A DNA stretch of 34,443 nucleotides from Bacteroidales bacterium (GTDB taxonomy: Bacteria; Bacteroidota; Bacteroidia; Bacteroidales; VadinHA17), in NCBI GenBank assembly GCA_003141525.1, contig PLML01000236.1:1-34443 (forward strand), given 5' to 3'. A model generated the notes under the pieces. It ran no database searches. It worked only from the letters and a program-made list of their open reading frames with translations, and was not told where the DNA came from. Below are positions 16,318-24,219 of the stretch, one piece after another. The translations under genes were made by a program, and so were the position numbers. How positions within the stretch are numbered: the stretch's first letter is position 1; the number at the start of each line of letters is the position of its first letter.

Positions 16318-16589
16318 AATTGTTCTTAATTCATGGTGCCACCGGTGCCCAAAGAGTCTTTATGCGGTTTGCTGGATGTCCAATAAAAAGAACGTTTACG
16401 TATTTATTTCTATCCTACCAGAACCCTGGTGTTTGCACATTTTGGAATGGCAGTTGCCATTTTGAGTTTCCTGAAATAAAAGAATTTGACTTTTCTAAAA
16501 AAGCCAGAGACAACCAAGACCTTTTTAATTGAAGCTGCCTCTTCTGAATAGCTCGAAGTTTATTATATTTACGGAAGAAAACTTCTACT

Positions 16590-16904
16590 ATGAAAAAAGT
16601 AATTCTTACTGTCATTATCACTCTGGTTTTAATCTTTGCAGTATTTATCGCATACATTTACTCAGGTGCTTATGATGTTAGCCAGCTGACTACGCATAAT
16701 AAAATTACAAAATGGATGATCAGAACCACCAAGCATCACTCCATCAGCAAAAGATTGAAAGACATAAAGATGACCAGCATGCCTGCATTTGGCCCAACAC
16801 ATACCGATCAGAAGATATGGGCAATCACCGGTTTTCTGTTGAATAAAATGAACAAGATGTCTCCTGAAGAATATCAGGCATGGATAAAAAAGTATTCTGA
16901 ATAG
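16590..16904 (+). CDS. Cytochrome-c-like membrane protein lacking the heme-binding core
   Basis: The 104-aa protein has an N-terminal membrane helix (residues 3-23), then YSGAYDVSQLTTHNKITKWM and TTKHHSISKRLKDI. This is the lead-in of a known group of small membrane-anchored class I cytochromes c. It then passes straight to KMTSMPAFGPTHTDQKIWAI and a last helix with MSPEEYQAW, which is the C-terminal part of the same group and includes the axial Met64. The roughly 60-70 residues between them, which would hold CXXCH and the LNPPPPDL region, are absent without a frame break. The product cannot bind heme c. It may be an internally deleted gene or a repurposed short membrane protein. Confidence 0.7.
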   Translation: MKKVILTVIITLVLIFAVFIAYIYSGAYDVSQLTTHNKITKWMIRTTKHHSISKRLKDIKMTSMPAFGPTHTDQKIWAITGFLLNKMNKMSPEEYQAWIKKYSE

Positions 16905-16997
16905 GATGCTGCCACATGAACAAAAAACACAACAATCTCCATATTTTGGTTTAATAATTTTTGTTTGTTCTAAGCACCAAAGTCGATAATATTTGTC

Positions 16998-17152
16998 ATC
17001 GCATCCCAAATTTATCTGGTTAGTTTTGGGATGAGATAAGTCAAAAAATCTCAAAAGCGTATATTTTCATCATCAAATCCATCGACCTCTTAAATATTGA
17101 TTCATTAGATCATTGATTTTCACTGATTTGCAATTAAAGGTTCAGGTGCTAT
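16998..17152 (+). repeat. Interspersed hairpin-plus-tail repeat, copy 2
   Basis: An imperfect stem of GCATCCCAAA and TTTTGGGATGAG with flanking ATC/GAT is followed by TCTCAAAAGCGTATATTTTC, CATCAAATCCATCGACC and the tail GCAATTAAAGGTTCAGGTGC, in the same order as copy 1. It fills most of the 16905-17211 gap, which contains no gene. Confidence 0.6.
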
Positions 17153-17211
17153 AAAGACTAGTTAGAGGCAACTATTTAACACCGCTTCGAATAAGCATTT
17201 GACAATGATGA

Positions 17212-17565
17212 TTATTTACTATGAATGTGTTTTCTGTGATTACTTCCCCAATTACTCAATGCTTTTATAACATCTCCTAATGATTCAGCATACGGTAATA
17301 AGGAATATTCAATTAAAACAGGGTAATCATCGTAGACAGTTCTCTTTATCAGTTTATTTTCTTCCAAATCTTTTAATTCTTTTGCAAGGACTTTTGAATT
17401 GATTTTCTGGATACTTCTTTCTATTTCCCGAAACCTTTTATTTCCAGCAGATATTGAAATAAGTATCATTAATTTCCATTTGCCACTGATTACATCGAGT
17501 GCATCTCTGACAGGCAGCATCATTGATGAGCACTCTGTATGTCTTTTTCTTATTGACTTTTCCAT
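17212..17565 (-). CDS. HxlR-family transcriptional regulator with a single N-terminal cysteine
   Basis: The 117-aa protein has the HxlR winged helix-turn-helix: PVRDALDVISGKWKLMILI opens the domain, followed by KRFREIERSIQKINSKVLAKELKDLE as the recognition region and TVYDDYPVLIEYSLLPYAESL as wing and dimer contact. Its only cysteine is Cys12, directly before the domain. In the relatives YodB, QorR and HypR a cysteine at this place senses quinones or oxidants. The gene is divergent from a quinone-oxidoreductase-like gene across a 77-bp gap, the usual arrangement for such a sensor and its target. The family call is secure; the redox-sensor role is inferred. Confidence 0.87.
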   Translation of the reverse strand: MEKSIRKRHTECSSMMLPVRDALDVISGKWKLMILISISAGNKRFREIERSIQKINSKVLAKELKDLEENKLIKRTVYDDYPVLIEYSLLPYAESLGDVIKALSNWGSNHRKHIHSK

Positions 17566-17574
17566 AATTATTGC

Positions 17575-17624
17575 TTACTTTTAGGTAACTGCTATCTTTT
17601 GGAAAGCAAAAATAATTATCTTTG
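17575..17624. promoter_or_regulatory. Divergent promoter and candidate HxlR operator
   Basis: TTACTTTTAGGTAA at 17575-17588 is an inverted repeat (TTAC-N6-GTAA). TATCTTTG at 17617-17624 (+) fits TAnnTTTG for the oxidoreductase, and CAAAAATA at 17607-17614, read on the minus strand as TATTTTTG, fits the regulator. The two -7 elements lie back to back, so one bound dimer could control both genes. Confidence 0.5.
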
Positions 17625-17642
17625 CTCAAACAAAAAAATAAT

Positions 17643-18578
17643 ATGAAGGCAATAATAATTAATAATTATGGCGGTACAGAAGTAATAGAAACTTCTAATG
17701 ACAGCCAAAAACCAGCGGTAAAAGCTGGTCAGGTTTTAGTCGAAGTCCACGCTGCAAGCTTGAATCGGATTGATTCAGCAATTCGTGCAGGTTATCTGCA
17801 TCAAATGATGCCATTAAGTTTTCCTTCGGTTTTGGGTGGTGACTTTGCGGGTATTGTAGCTGAAGTTGGAGAAGGTGTTATAAATGTGAAAACTGGCGAT
17901 GAAGTTTATGGTTATGCCGGAGCATTTCTTGGTGGTTCAGGTTCACTCGCAGAATACACTTCTGCATCTGTTGACAAGGTTTCAAAAAAGCCAAGGTCAA
18001 TTGATATGGCTGCTGCGGCTTCTCTGCCTCTTGCAGGAGCAAGCGCAATCCAGGCCATTGAAGAGCATATCAAGCTCCGGAAAGGGCAGAAAATTCTGAT
18101 TCACGGAGGGAGCGGGGGTATAGGCTCTTTGGCTATACAATTAGCGAAATTACACGAAGCTTATGTAGCAGCAAGTGTAAGCACTTCTAATATTAAATTG
18201 GCAAAACAACTAGGTGCTGATGAAGTCATTGATTATAAGACAAATGATTTTACTTCTATTATTAAAGGCTATGATGCTGTTTTGGTCGGTGCAGCAGAAG
18301 AGCTTAATAACTCATATAAGGTGGTGAAAAAAGGAGGTATACTTGTTTCCATGGTAGGAAATGTTGATGAGAACCTGGCGAAAGAATATGGTATAACTGC
18401 TATTACTCAAATGACCCAAACAAGCACTTCGCAACTCAAAAGATTAAGTGAATTAGTAGAAAGCGGAAAGCTTAAACCGCTAATTGATAAAACTTTCACT
18501 CTTAATAATGCAAGGGAAGCATTTGAGTACTTTGAACAAAAGCATCCAAGAGGTAAAGTTGTGATTAAAATCAAGTAG
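17643..18578 (+). CDS. NAD(P)H:quinone oxidoreductase / zinc-free MDR-family dehydrogenase
   Basis: The ATG at 17643 gives 311 aa beginning MKAIIINNYGG, the standard start of the medium-chain dehydrogenase group; the in-frame start at 17622 is rejected. The N-terminal catalytic domain has AASLNRIDSAIRAG and PSVLGGDFAGIVAEVGEGV; the nucleotide-binding motif is ILIHGGSGGIGSLAIQLAK, and ADEVIDY follows. The zinc-binding cysteines and histidines of alcohol dehydrogenases are missing, as in quinone oxidoreductases. The protein probably reduces quinones or reactive enones with NAD(P)H. The adjacent divergent HxlR regulator supports an electrophile-response role. The exact substrate is not visible. 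Confidence 0.85.
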   Translation: MKAIIINNYGGTEVIETSNDSQKPAVKAGQVLVEVHAASLNRIDSAIRAGYLHQMMPLSFPSVLGGDFAGIVAEVGEGVINVKTGDEVYGYAGAFLGGSGSLAEYTSASVDKVSKKPRSIDMAAAASLPLAGASAIQAIEEHIKLRKGQKILIHGGSGGIGSLAIQLAKLHEAYVAASVSTSNIKLAKQLGADEVIDYKTNDFTSIIKGYDAVLVGAAEELNNSYKVVKKGGILVSMVGNVDENLAKEYGITAITQMTQTSTSQLKRLSELVESGKLKPLIDKTFTLNNAREAFEYFEQKHPRGKVVIKIK

Positions 18579-18581
18579 TAA

Positions 18582-18680
18582 AACCATTGATTTTATCATC
18601 ATTTTCGTCAACAACTTTAAATATAAATTTTTTGGTTGATTGATTTATAATGCTCTGCAATTAAAGGTACAGTTGCTAAT
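18582..18680 (+). repeat. Interspersed repeat, copy 3 (tail only)
   Basis: The tail ACCATTGATTTTATCATC, TTCGTCAACAACTTTAAA and GCAATTAAAGGTACAGTTGC aligns with the tail of copy 1 (TTCGTCAACAACTTTAAA is identical). It begins just after the oxidoreductase stop; no hairpin precedes it. It occupies the first half of the gap before hsdR. Confidence 0.65.
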
Positions 18681-18812
18681 TCAACCAAATGATAAGTTTT
18701 TATTCCATTAATCTAAAGTATCTCATTTTCTTAATATCCACTAAATACTTCTCGTTAAAAGTTAACTGGATTTTATATATCTTAACGGGTTATTAAGATT
18801 ACTATAATAATA

Positions 18813-21590
18813 ATGACAAATCAGAATCCCGAACAACTAGCACGCGATAATATTGACAAACAATTAATTGCCTGTGGCTGGCAAATTCAGAATAAGAAAG
18901 AGATCAATTTGAATGCCGGGATAGGTGTGGCAATCAGGGAATATCAAACGGATAGCGGACCTGCTGACTATTTACTTTTCGTCGATAAACAACCTGTAGG
19001 AATAATTGAGGCAAAAAAAGTAGAAGAAGGTTTTCGTCTTACAGATTATGAAGAACAATCCAGAGATTACGCGGAAAGCAAACTCAAATATCTGAATAAT
19101 GATCCTCTACCTTTTGTATATGAAAGTACAGGTGAACTAACTCGTTTTACAGATTACCGAGATCCAAAACCGCGATCGAGACCAACTTTTACTTTCCATA
19201 AACCTGAAACATTCCGTGAATGGCAGAAAAAGGAGAAGACTCTCAGAAAAAGATTATTGGATTTACCTCTATTGGCAACATCTGGATTAAGAGACTGCCA
19301 GATTGTAGCGATCCGGAACCTGGAAAAATCGTTCAAAGAGAACAGACCTCGTGCTCTGATCCAGATGGCTACCGGATCAGGTAAGACATATACTGCTATA
19401 ACCTCAATATACAGACTCCTGAAATTCAGCGGCGCTAAACGGATTCTGTTCCTTGTCGACACACGAAACCTTGGAGAACAGGCAGAACAGGAATTTATGG
19501 CTTATACACCGGTAGACGATAACCGGAAGTTCACGGAACTCTACAATGTGCAAAGACTTAGAAGCAGTTACGTTGCTTCTGACAGCCAGGTTTGTATCAG
19601 TACAATACAGCGATTGTATTCTATATTAAAAGGAGAGGAACTTCCTGAAGAGGCTGAAGAAACAAATCCGGGTGAAATTAACTGGCATAAACGAGAACCG
19701 GTTCCAGTTGTATATAATGCGAAGCTGCCGGTTGAGTTTTTTGATTTTGTGGTTATTGATGAATGCCATCGCAGTATTTACAACTTGTGGAAACAGGTTC
19801 TTGAATATTTCGATACTTTTCAGATCGGACTGACTGCGACACCCGATAACAGGACATTTGGATATTTCAGACAGAATATTGTTAGTGAATACACTCATCA
19901 GCAGGCGGTTGTCGACGGGGTTAATGTCGGATATAATATCTTCCTCATTGAAACCGATATCACAAAGAAGGGTTCAAAGATCTGGAAAGGAGAATTTGTT
20001 GATCACCGAGAAAAACTAACCCGTAAAAAACGCTGGGACCAACTCGATGAGGATCTGGTCTATTCAAACAAGAAACTTGATGATGAGGTTGTTAATCCAA
20101 ATCAGATCAGAACAATAATCAGAAATTTTAAAGACCATCTACCTGATATGTTTCCTGAAAGATTCTCAGAAAATGGTGAATTTGAAGTTCCCAAAACTCT
20201 GATTTTTGCAAAGACAGATTCTCACGCAGATGATATTATTCAAATAGTCCGGGAGGAGTTTGCCGAAGAAAATAAGTTTTGCAAAAAACTGACCTATAAA
20301 TCCGAAGAAGATACTAAATCTGTTCTTGCCCAGTTTCGAAATGCCTATCATCCACGTATAGCAGTTACAGTAGATATGATTGCTACCGGTACCGATGTGA
20401 AACCTCTCGAATGTCTTCTGTTTATGCGCGATGTGAAAAGCCGGAATTATTTTGAACAGATGAAGGGTCGTGGCACACGAACTATCTCACTTGATGATCT
20501 TAGGAAAGTCAGCCCCTCAGCCAGATTTACGAAAGACCATTTTGTAATCGTTGATGCTGTTGGGGTCACCAAAAGCCTTAAGACCGACAGCCGGCCACTT
20601 GAAAAGAAACCAGGAATTCCGCTGAAGGATTTGCTGGGCGCAATTGCAGTGGGGGTACGTGATGATGATCTATTTTCTTCGATTGCCAACAGACTGATCA
20701 GACTTGAGAAGCAGATTACTGAAAAAGAGAAAAATATTTTTTTCGCGAAGGCCAAAGGTAAAACCATAATCCAGGTTGTAAAGGAACTTCTCAATGCTTA
20801 TGATCCTGATATAATTGAAGACATCAGGTTAAAAGTAGAATCGGAATATGCTTCTGCTTCTCCTGCAGATAAAGCGGATGAATTAATCCGCAGACGAACG
20901 GAATTAATTGAAACTGCAGCTTCAACCTTTACCGGGGACCTCAATACGTATATTGAAAATGTCAGGAAAGCGCATGAACAGATAATCGACGACATAAACC
21001 GAGACAAGATCATTTTTGCAGGGTGGGATAGAGACAATAAATCAAATGCTGAAGAACTGGTCGCTGGTTTTAGAAGCTGGGTCGAAACTCACAAGAATGA
21101 AATTGTTGCATTGCAGATATTTTATAACCAGCCGCTCCGAAGACGCGAGATTACTTTTAAAATGATGAAGGAACTTGCAGATCATCTGATTTCAGACAAA
21201 CCTCTCCTGTCGCCCATGCATGTCTGGCAGGCATACAGTCAGCTTGAAAAAGTAACAGGGTCACCAAAAAATGAAATGATCGCTCTTATTTCGCTAATAA
21301 GGAAAATAACATGTATTGACAAGGATCTTACCAGCTATGATAAAACAGTTGATAAAAATTTCCGGGAGTGGGTATTTAAAAAGCAAGCAGGGACTCTTAA
21401 GTTTAATGATAATCAGATGAGCTGGCTTAGAATGATAAAAGATCATATTGCAACAAGCGTTCACCTTGACTATGACGACCTCGGATATACACCTTTCGAT
21501 GCCCTCGGGGGAAAAGGTAAGATGTGGCAGTTGTTTGGAGAAAAGACTGAAGAGATTATCAGTGAGTTGAATGAGGCGCTGGCAGCATAG
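18813..21590 (+). CDS. hsdR: Type I restriction enzyme R subunit (HsdR)
   Basis: HsdR is the translocase and nuclease subunit of type I restriction enzymes, which cut unmodified DNA at a distance from the recognition site. The 925-aa protein opens with the PD-(D/E)XK nuclease: Asp52 in SGPADYLLFV and Glu66-x-Lys68 in GIIEAKKV. The SF2 motor follows: Walker A MATGSGKT at 185-192, DECH at 316-319, TATP at 341-344, and QMKGRGTR near residue 550 as motif VI. The helical C-terminal part resembles the EcoEI-type R subunit. All motifs are intact. hsdS and hsdM lie downstream on the same strand, separated by inserted genes. A hairpin of the conserved-loop family overlaps the stop codon. Confidence 0.95.
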   Translation: MTNQNPEQLARDNIDKQLIACGWQIQNKKEINLNAGIGVAIREYQTDSGPADYLLFVDKQPVGIIEAKKVEEGFRLTDYEEQSRDYAESKLKYLNNDPLPFVYESTGELTRFTDYRDPKPRSRPTFTFHKPETFREWQKKEKTLRKRLLDLPLLATSGLRDCQIVAIRNLEKSFKENRPRALIQMATGSGKTYTAITSIYRLLKFSGAKRILFLVDTRNLGEQAEQEFMAYTPVDDNRKFTELYNVQRLRSSYVASDSQVCISTIQRLYSILKGEELPEEAEETNPGEINWHKREPVPVVYNAKLPVEFFDFVVIDECHRSIYNLWKQVLEYFDTFQIGLTATPDNRTFGYFRQNIVSEYTHQQAVVDGVNVGYNIFLIETDITKKGSKIWKGEFVDHREKLTRKKRWDQLDEDLVYSNKKLDDEVVNPNQIRTIIRNFKDHLPDMFPERFSENGEFEVPKTLIFAKTDSHADDIIQIVREEFAEENKFCKKLTYKSEEDTKSVLAQFRNAYHPRIAVTVDMIATGTDVKPLECLLFMRDVKSRNYFEQMKGRGTRTISLDDLRKVSPSARFTKDHFVIVDAVGVTKSLKTDSRPLEKKPGIPLKDLLGAIAVGVRDDDLFSSIANRLIRLEKQITEKEKNIFFAKAKGKTIIQVVKELLNAYDPDIIEDIRLKVESEYASASPADKADELIRRRTELIETAASTFTGDLNTYIENVRKAHEQIIDDINRDKIIFAGWDRDNKSNAEELVAGFRSWVETHKNEIVALQIFYNQPLRRREITFKMMKELADHLISDKPLLSPMHVWQAYSQLEKVTGSPKNEMIALISLIRKITCIDKDLTSYDKTVDKNFREWVFKKQAGTLKFNDNQMSWLRMIKDHIATSVHLDYDDLGYTPFDALGGKGKMWQLFGEKTEEIISELNEALAA

Positions 21591-21658
21591 CTTCGGCTCC
21601 GCTCAGCTATCAGATTTGGTAGTTAAGCGAATCTGGCACTTCGACTTCGCTCAGTGCC
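21587..21658 (+). repeat. Two hairpins with conserved loop TTCG(A/G)CT(C/T)CGCTCA, upstream of the GIY-YIG gene
   Basis: Hairpin A: ATAGC/GCTAT around TTCGGCTCCGCTCA (21592-21605), overlapping the hsdR stop. Hairpin B: GGCAC/GTGCC around TTCGACTTCGCTCA (21640-21653). Loops agree at 12 of 14 positions while the stems are unrelated. Between them CAGATT and AATCTG can pair as well. Both lie within 125 bp of the GIY-YIG start. Confidence 0.75.
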
Positions 21659-21709
21659 TGGTATGGTGGGTTAACTCAGTCAAAGCCACTAATAAAATTA
21701 AGTAAGAAT

Positions 21710-22015
21710 ATGAAAGGTTACATGTATATATTACTTTGTTCCAATGGTCATTACTACACCGGTAGTACTAACGATTTGGAAAGGAGGCTGATTGAACATC
21801 AAAATGGAGAAGGTGCAAATTTTACAAGAAAGCATTTGCCGGTTGAATTAGTTTATTATGAGGAGTTTGACAGGATTGATGATGCTTTCTACCGTGAAAA
21901 GCAGGTCCAGGGATGGAGCAGAAAGAAAAAGGAGGCCTTGATTAAGGGTGAAACTAATACACTTCATGAGTTGTCGGAATGTAGGAATAAAACGAATTAT
22001 AGAAACGCTCCCTAA
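21710..22015 (+). CDS. GIY-YIG nuclease domain protein (UPF0213/YhbQ-like)
   Basis: The 101-aa protein is a single GIY-YIG domain: YMYILLCSNGHYYTGST carries the GIY and YIG-type strands (here YMY and YTG). Next comes DLERRLIEHQNG with the conserved Arg, and the metal-ligand Glu in FYREKQVQGWSRKKKEALI. Proteins of this size form the UPF0213 group, of unknown cellular role. The gene sits between hsdR and the restriction-specificity part of the operon, flanked on both sides by palindromes with the loop TTCGACTCCGCTCA. Its stop codon is directly followed by the ATG of the next frame. An association between gene and repeats is plausible but unproven. Confidence 0.82.
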   Translation: MKGYMYILLCSNGHYYTGSTNDLERRLIEHQNGEGANFTRKHLPVELVYYEEFDRIDDAFYREKQVQGWSRKKKEALIKGETNTLHELSECRNKTNYRNAP

Positions 22016-22023
22016 ATGTTCCC

Positions 22024-22072
22024 TTCGACTCCGCTCAATCACCCTTTCTGGACGTCGAGCGAAGCCGAGACG
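22024..22072. repeat. Inverted pair of conserved-loop cores downstream of the GIY-YIG gene
   Basis: TTCGACTCCGCTCA at 22024-22037 and CGAGCGAAGCCGAG at 22056-22069 are inverted and can pair at 10 of 12 central positions over an 18-base loop. The second core also forms its own small hairpin with stem CGTC/GACG. The first 20 codons of the downstream open frame are translated from this repeat, so it appears to have landed at or near the deletion end of the TcmP gene. Confidence 0.7.
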
Positions 22073-22075
22073 CGG

Positions 22076-22375
22076 ATGTTAACAAAGAAATTTCAAATTA
22101 AAGAATTGAATAATTACCCTATAATTAAATACTTTTATGAAAAAAAAACATATAATTCACTTTTTGGCGAAACGGAAATTGTCAGGAAAGTTAGCAGTCC
22201 AATTGAGAAGATTGCTGAATTATATGCAATACAATTGAAAACGATTTGGAAGTATGTAACAGAAAAGCCTTTACGGTTGGAAAATTCGAGAGGCGTTCCA
22301 ATTTTTCATTTTATTTTTGCTTCAAATAACAAGTTCGCGACAAAAATCGCCGGACAAATAATAAAATCCCGATAA
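22076..22375 (+). pseudogene. TcmP (three-Cys-motif partner protein), C-terminal remnant
   Basis: From the ATG at 22076 about 99 aa remain. The end matches the C-terminal part of TcmP proteins: IEKIAELYAIQLKTIWKYVT, then RGVPIFHFIFASNNKFATKIAGQ. A complete TcmP has roughly 300 or more residues, so the N-terminal two thirds are missing. The open frame extends upstream to 22016 only through translated palindrome sequence (MFPSTPLNHPF). The stop is one base before the start of the DUF5131/Gp37-like gene, which is the known partner of TcmP, so the original pair order is kept. The function is probably lost; the deletion seems to coincide with the repeat. Confidence 0.7.
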
Positions 22376-22376
22376 T

Positions 22377-22841
22377 ATGGCCCGAACCAAAATAGAATGG
22401 ACCGAATCAACCTGGAATCCGATAACAGGTTGTACAAAGATTTCTGCTGGTTGTAAGAACTATTATGATAAAGAAGGTTATCTTGAATGGACACATAATA
22501 TATGGATGGGAGTTACAGTTGAAGATAATACCGTTACAAAACGCATTGATTTACTGAGACAAACCGGGGCAAAAATCAAATTCCTGAGTTGTGAACCGTT
22601 ACTTACCGAAATCCCCGGAATAAATCTCACAGGTATTGACTGGGTTATTGTCGGAGGCGAAAGTGGAAGAATACCGCGCCCTGTAAAAGAAGAATGGGTT
22701 CTGGATATAAAAGATCAATGCCGGAAAGCAAATGTTGCGTTCTACTTTAAACAATGGGGTGGTACTAATAAAAAGAAAAATGGCAAATCACTCCAGGGGA
22801 AACATTATACAGAAATGCCAGAAATAAACAAGTATGTTTAA
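22377..22841 (+). pseudogene. Three-Cys-motif protein (phage Gp37/Gp68-like, DUF5131) with an internal deletion
   Basis: The 154-aa frame begins like a normal member, MARTKIEWTESTWNPITGCT, and its C-terminal half is also normal: NIWMGVTVEDNTVTKRID, KFLSCEPLL, WVIVGGESG, and FYFKQWGGTNKKK. The family motif C-x6-C-x2-C should have cysteines at 19, 26 and 29; here residue 29 is Tyr (GCKNYYDK). About 80 residues that usually follow (the CYAERMA and NSMSDLF regions) are missing, with the reading frame preserved. Without the third cysteine an iron-sulfur cluster of the radical-SAM type could not form. The gene follows the TcmP remnant by one base, and hsdS starts immediately after its stop. Confidence 0.75.
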
Positions 22842-24095
22842 ATGATTGATAGAAAATCAATACCTGAACATTGGGGAATAGAGAAGTTGCGAGATGTATG
22901 TGATGTGGTTACAGGAACGACACCTCCTACTAAGGAATTAGAAAACTATGGAAATGACATTCCCTTTGTAAAACCGCCACAATTATTGAACAAACCCATA
23001 ATAGATGCCCCAGAAAGACTTTCAACTAAAGGTGCTAAACATGCTAGACTCTTGCCCATTGACTCTGTTTTAGTAACCTGCATTGGGAATTTAGGTAGAA
23101 CTGCAATAAACAAATCTATTGTTGCTTTTAATCAGCAAATTAATGCAATTGTCCCATCGGTTAGGTTAGATGGATTATTTCTCTTCTATCAGGTACAATC
23201 ACATAAATTTATCGACCAGTTAAATAAATTAGTAGCAGCTACAACTGTTCCAATAGTTAACAAGAGCAAGTTTGAATCAATACAGATTGTTATTCCCCCT
23301 CTCTCTGAACAACTCAGAATAGTTTCAAAGATCGAAGAGTTATTCAGCGAGTTGGATAAAGGCAAGCAGCAACTCGAAATGGTAAAGCTACAGTTGAAAA
23401 CTTACCGCCAGGCAGTACTGAAGTGGGCTTTTGAGGGAAAGTTTACAAATAAAGATGTCAAAGATGGTCAATTGCCAGAAGGATGGAAATCTAATACTCT
23501 AAAAGAAATTACATCTGTTCTAGGCGATGGACTACATGGGACACCTAAATATTCTTCTGACGGTGAGTATTATTTTATAAATGGGAACAATTTAAATAAT
23601 GGGAAAATAAAAATAAATAGTGCCACAAAACAAGTTTCATTCAAAGAATTCGAGAAATATAAAAAGCCTTTAAATGATAAAACAATATTAGTTTCAATTA
23701 ATGGTACTATTGGAAACACATCATTTTATAAAGGAGAAAAAGTTATTCTTGGTAAAAGTGCATGTTATTTTAATGTAAATGAAGGTGTTGACAAGAGGTT
23801 GATTAGGCATTTTATTTCTAGTCAACGTTTTATAAAATATGCTAACAATACAGCTACAGGCAGCACTATAAAAAATGTCTCGTTAAAAGCAATGAGAGGC
23901 CTAGTAATTCCAGTTCCATGCACAATCAAAGAACAAGAGATTATAGTTAACGAAATCGAAACCCGTCTTTCAGTCTGCGATAAGATAGAGGAGACCATAA
24001 ACAATTGCCTGCAGCAATCCGAATCGCTTCGGCAATCGGTACTTAAACAGGCGTTTGAAGGAAAACTAGTTAAACCGGATGAGAACTATAATTAG
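22842..24095 (+). CDS. hsdS: Type I restriction enzyme S subunit (HsdS)
   Basis: HsdS selects the DNA sequence recognised by the type I complex. The 417-aa protein has the classical two-part layout. Target-recognition domain 1 starts IPEHWGIEKLRDVCDVVTG and ends in IPPLSEQLRIVSKIEELF plus a coiled spacer. Domain 2 starts LPEGWKSNTLKEITSVLG and ends in IPVPCTIKEQEIIVNEIE plus a second spacer. The spacers finish with the near-identical TYRQAVLKWAFEGKFT and SLRQSVLKQAFEGKLV, an internal repeat that can promote exchange of half-subunits. The ATG follows the stop of the DUF5131-like frame directly, so translation is probably coupled. The first REP palindrome overlaps the hsdS stop codon. Confidence 0.93.
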   Translation: MIDRKSIPEHWGIEKLRDVCDVVTGTTPPTKELENYGNDIPFVKPPQLLNKPIIDAPERLSTKGAKHARLLPIDSVLVTCIGNLGRTAINKSIVAFNQQINAIVPSVRLDGLFLFYQVQSHKFIDQLNKLVAATTVPIVNKSKFESIQIVIPPLSEQLRIVSKIEELFSELDKGKQQLEMVKLQLKTYRQAVLKWAFEGKFTNKDVKDGQLPEGWKSNTLKEITSVLGDGLHGTPKYSSDGEYYFINGNNLNNGKIKINSATKQVSFKEFEKYKKPLNDKTILVSINGTIGNTSFYKGEKVILGKSACYFNVNEGVDKRLIRHFISSQRFIKYANNTATGSTIKNVSLKAMRGLVIPVPCTIKEQEIIVNEIETRLSVCDKIEETINNCLQQSESLRQSVLKQAFEGKLVKPDENYN

Positions 24096-24212
24096 CTCCG
24101 GAGGAGCGAAATATTAATAGAATTATTGATGAATTAAAATTTATTAGCTCCGGAGGAGCAAAATATTAATAGAACTATTGATATATAAAATATTATGAGC
24201 TCCGGAGGAGCG
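24094..24212 (+). repeat. Three direct REP palindromes upstream of RAYT (52-bp period)
   Basis: AGCTCCGGAGGAGC occurs at 24094, 24146 and 24198 with exact 52-bp spacing. Each core can fold as GCTCC-GGA-GGAGC. The spacers share AAATATTAATAGAA(T/C)TATTGAT. The first copy overlaps the hsdS stop; the third places GGAGGAG (24204-24210) nine bases before the RAYT ATG and so serves as its Shine-Dalgarno. Confidence 0.9.
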
Positions 24213-24219
24213 ATACATC

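Larger units (their letters stand above)
16089..16589. other. Intergenic region with two terminators
   Basis: Two strong hairpins at 16185-16217 and 16277-16317 are listed separately. The rest (16320-16560) has overlapping short frames on both strands but no initiation signal, and none is called. Confidence 0.5.

Noticed and set aside
16320-16657. Overlapping short frames on both strands after the double terminator.
   Set aside because: No ribosome-binding site, no recognisable domain, and the minus frame runs into the real gene at 16590.
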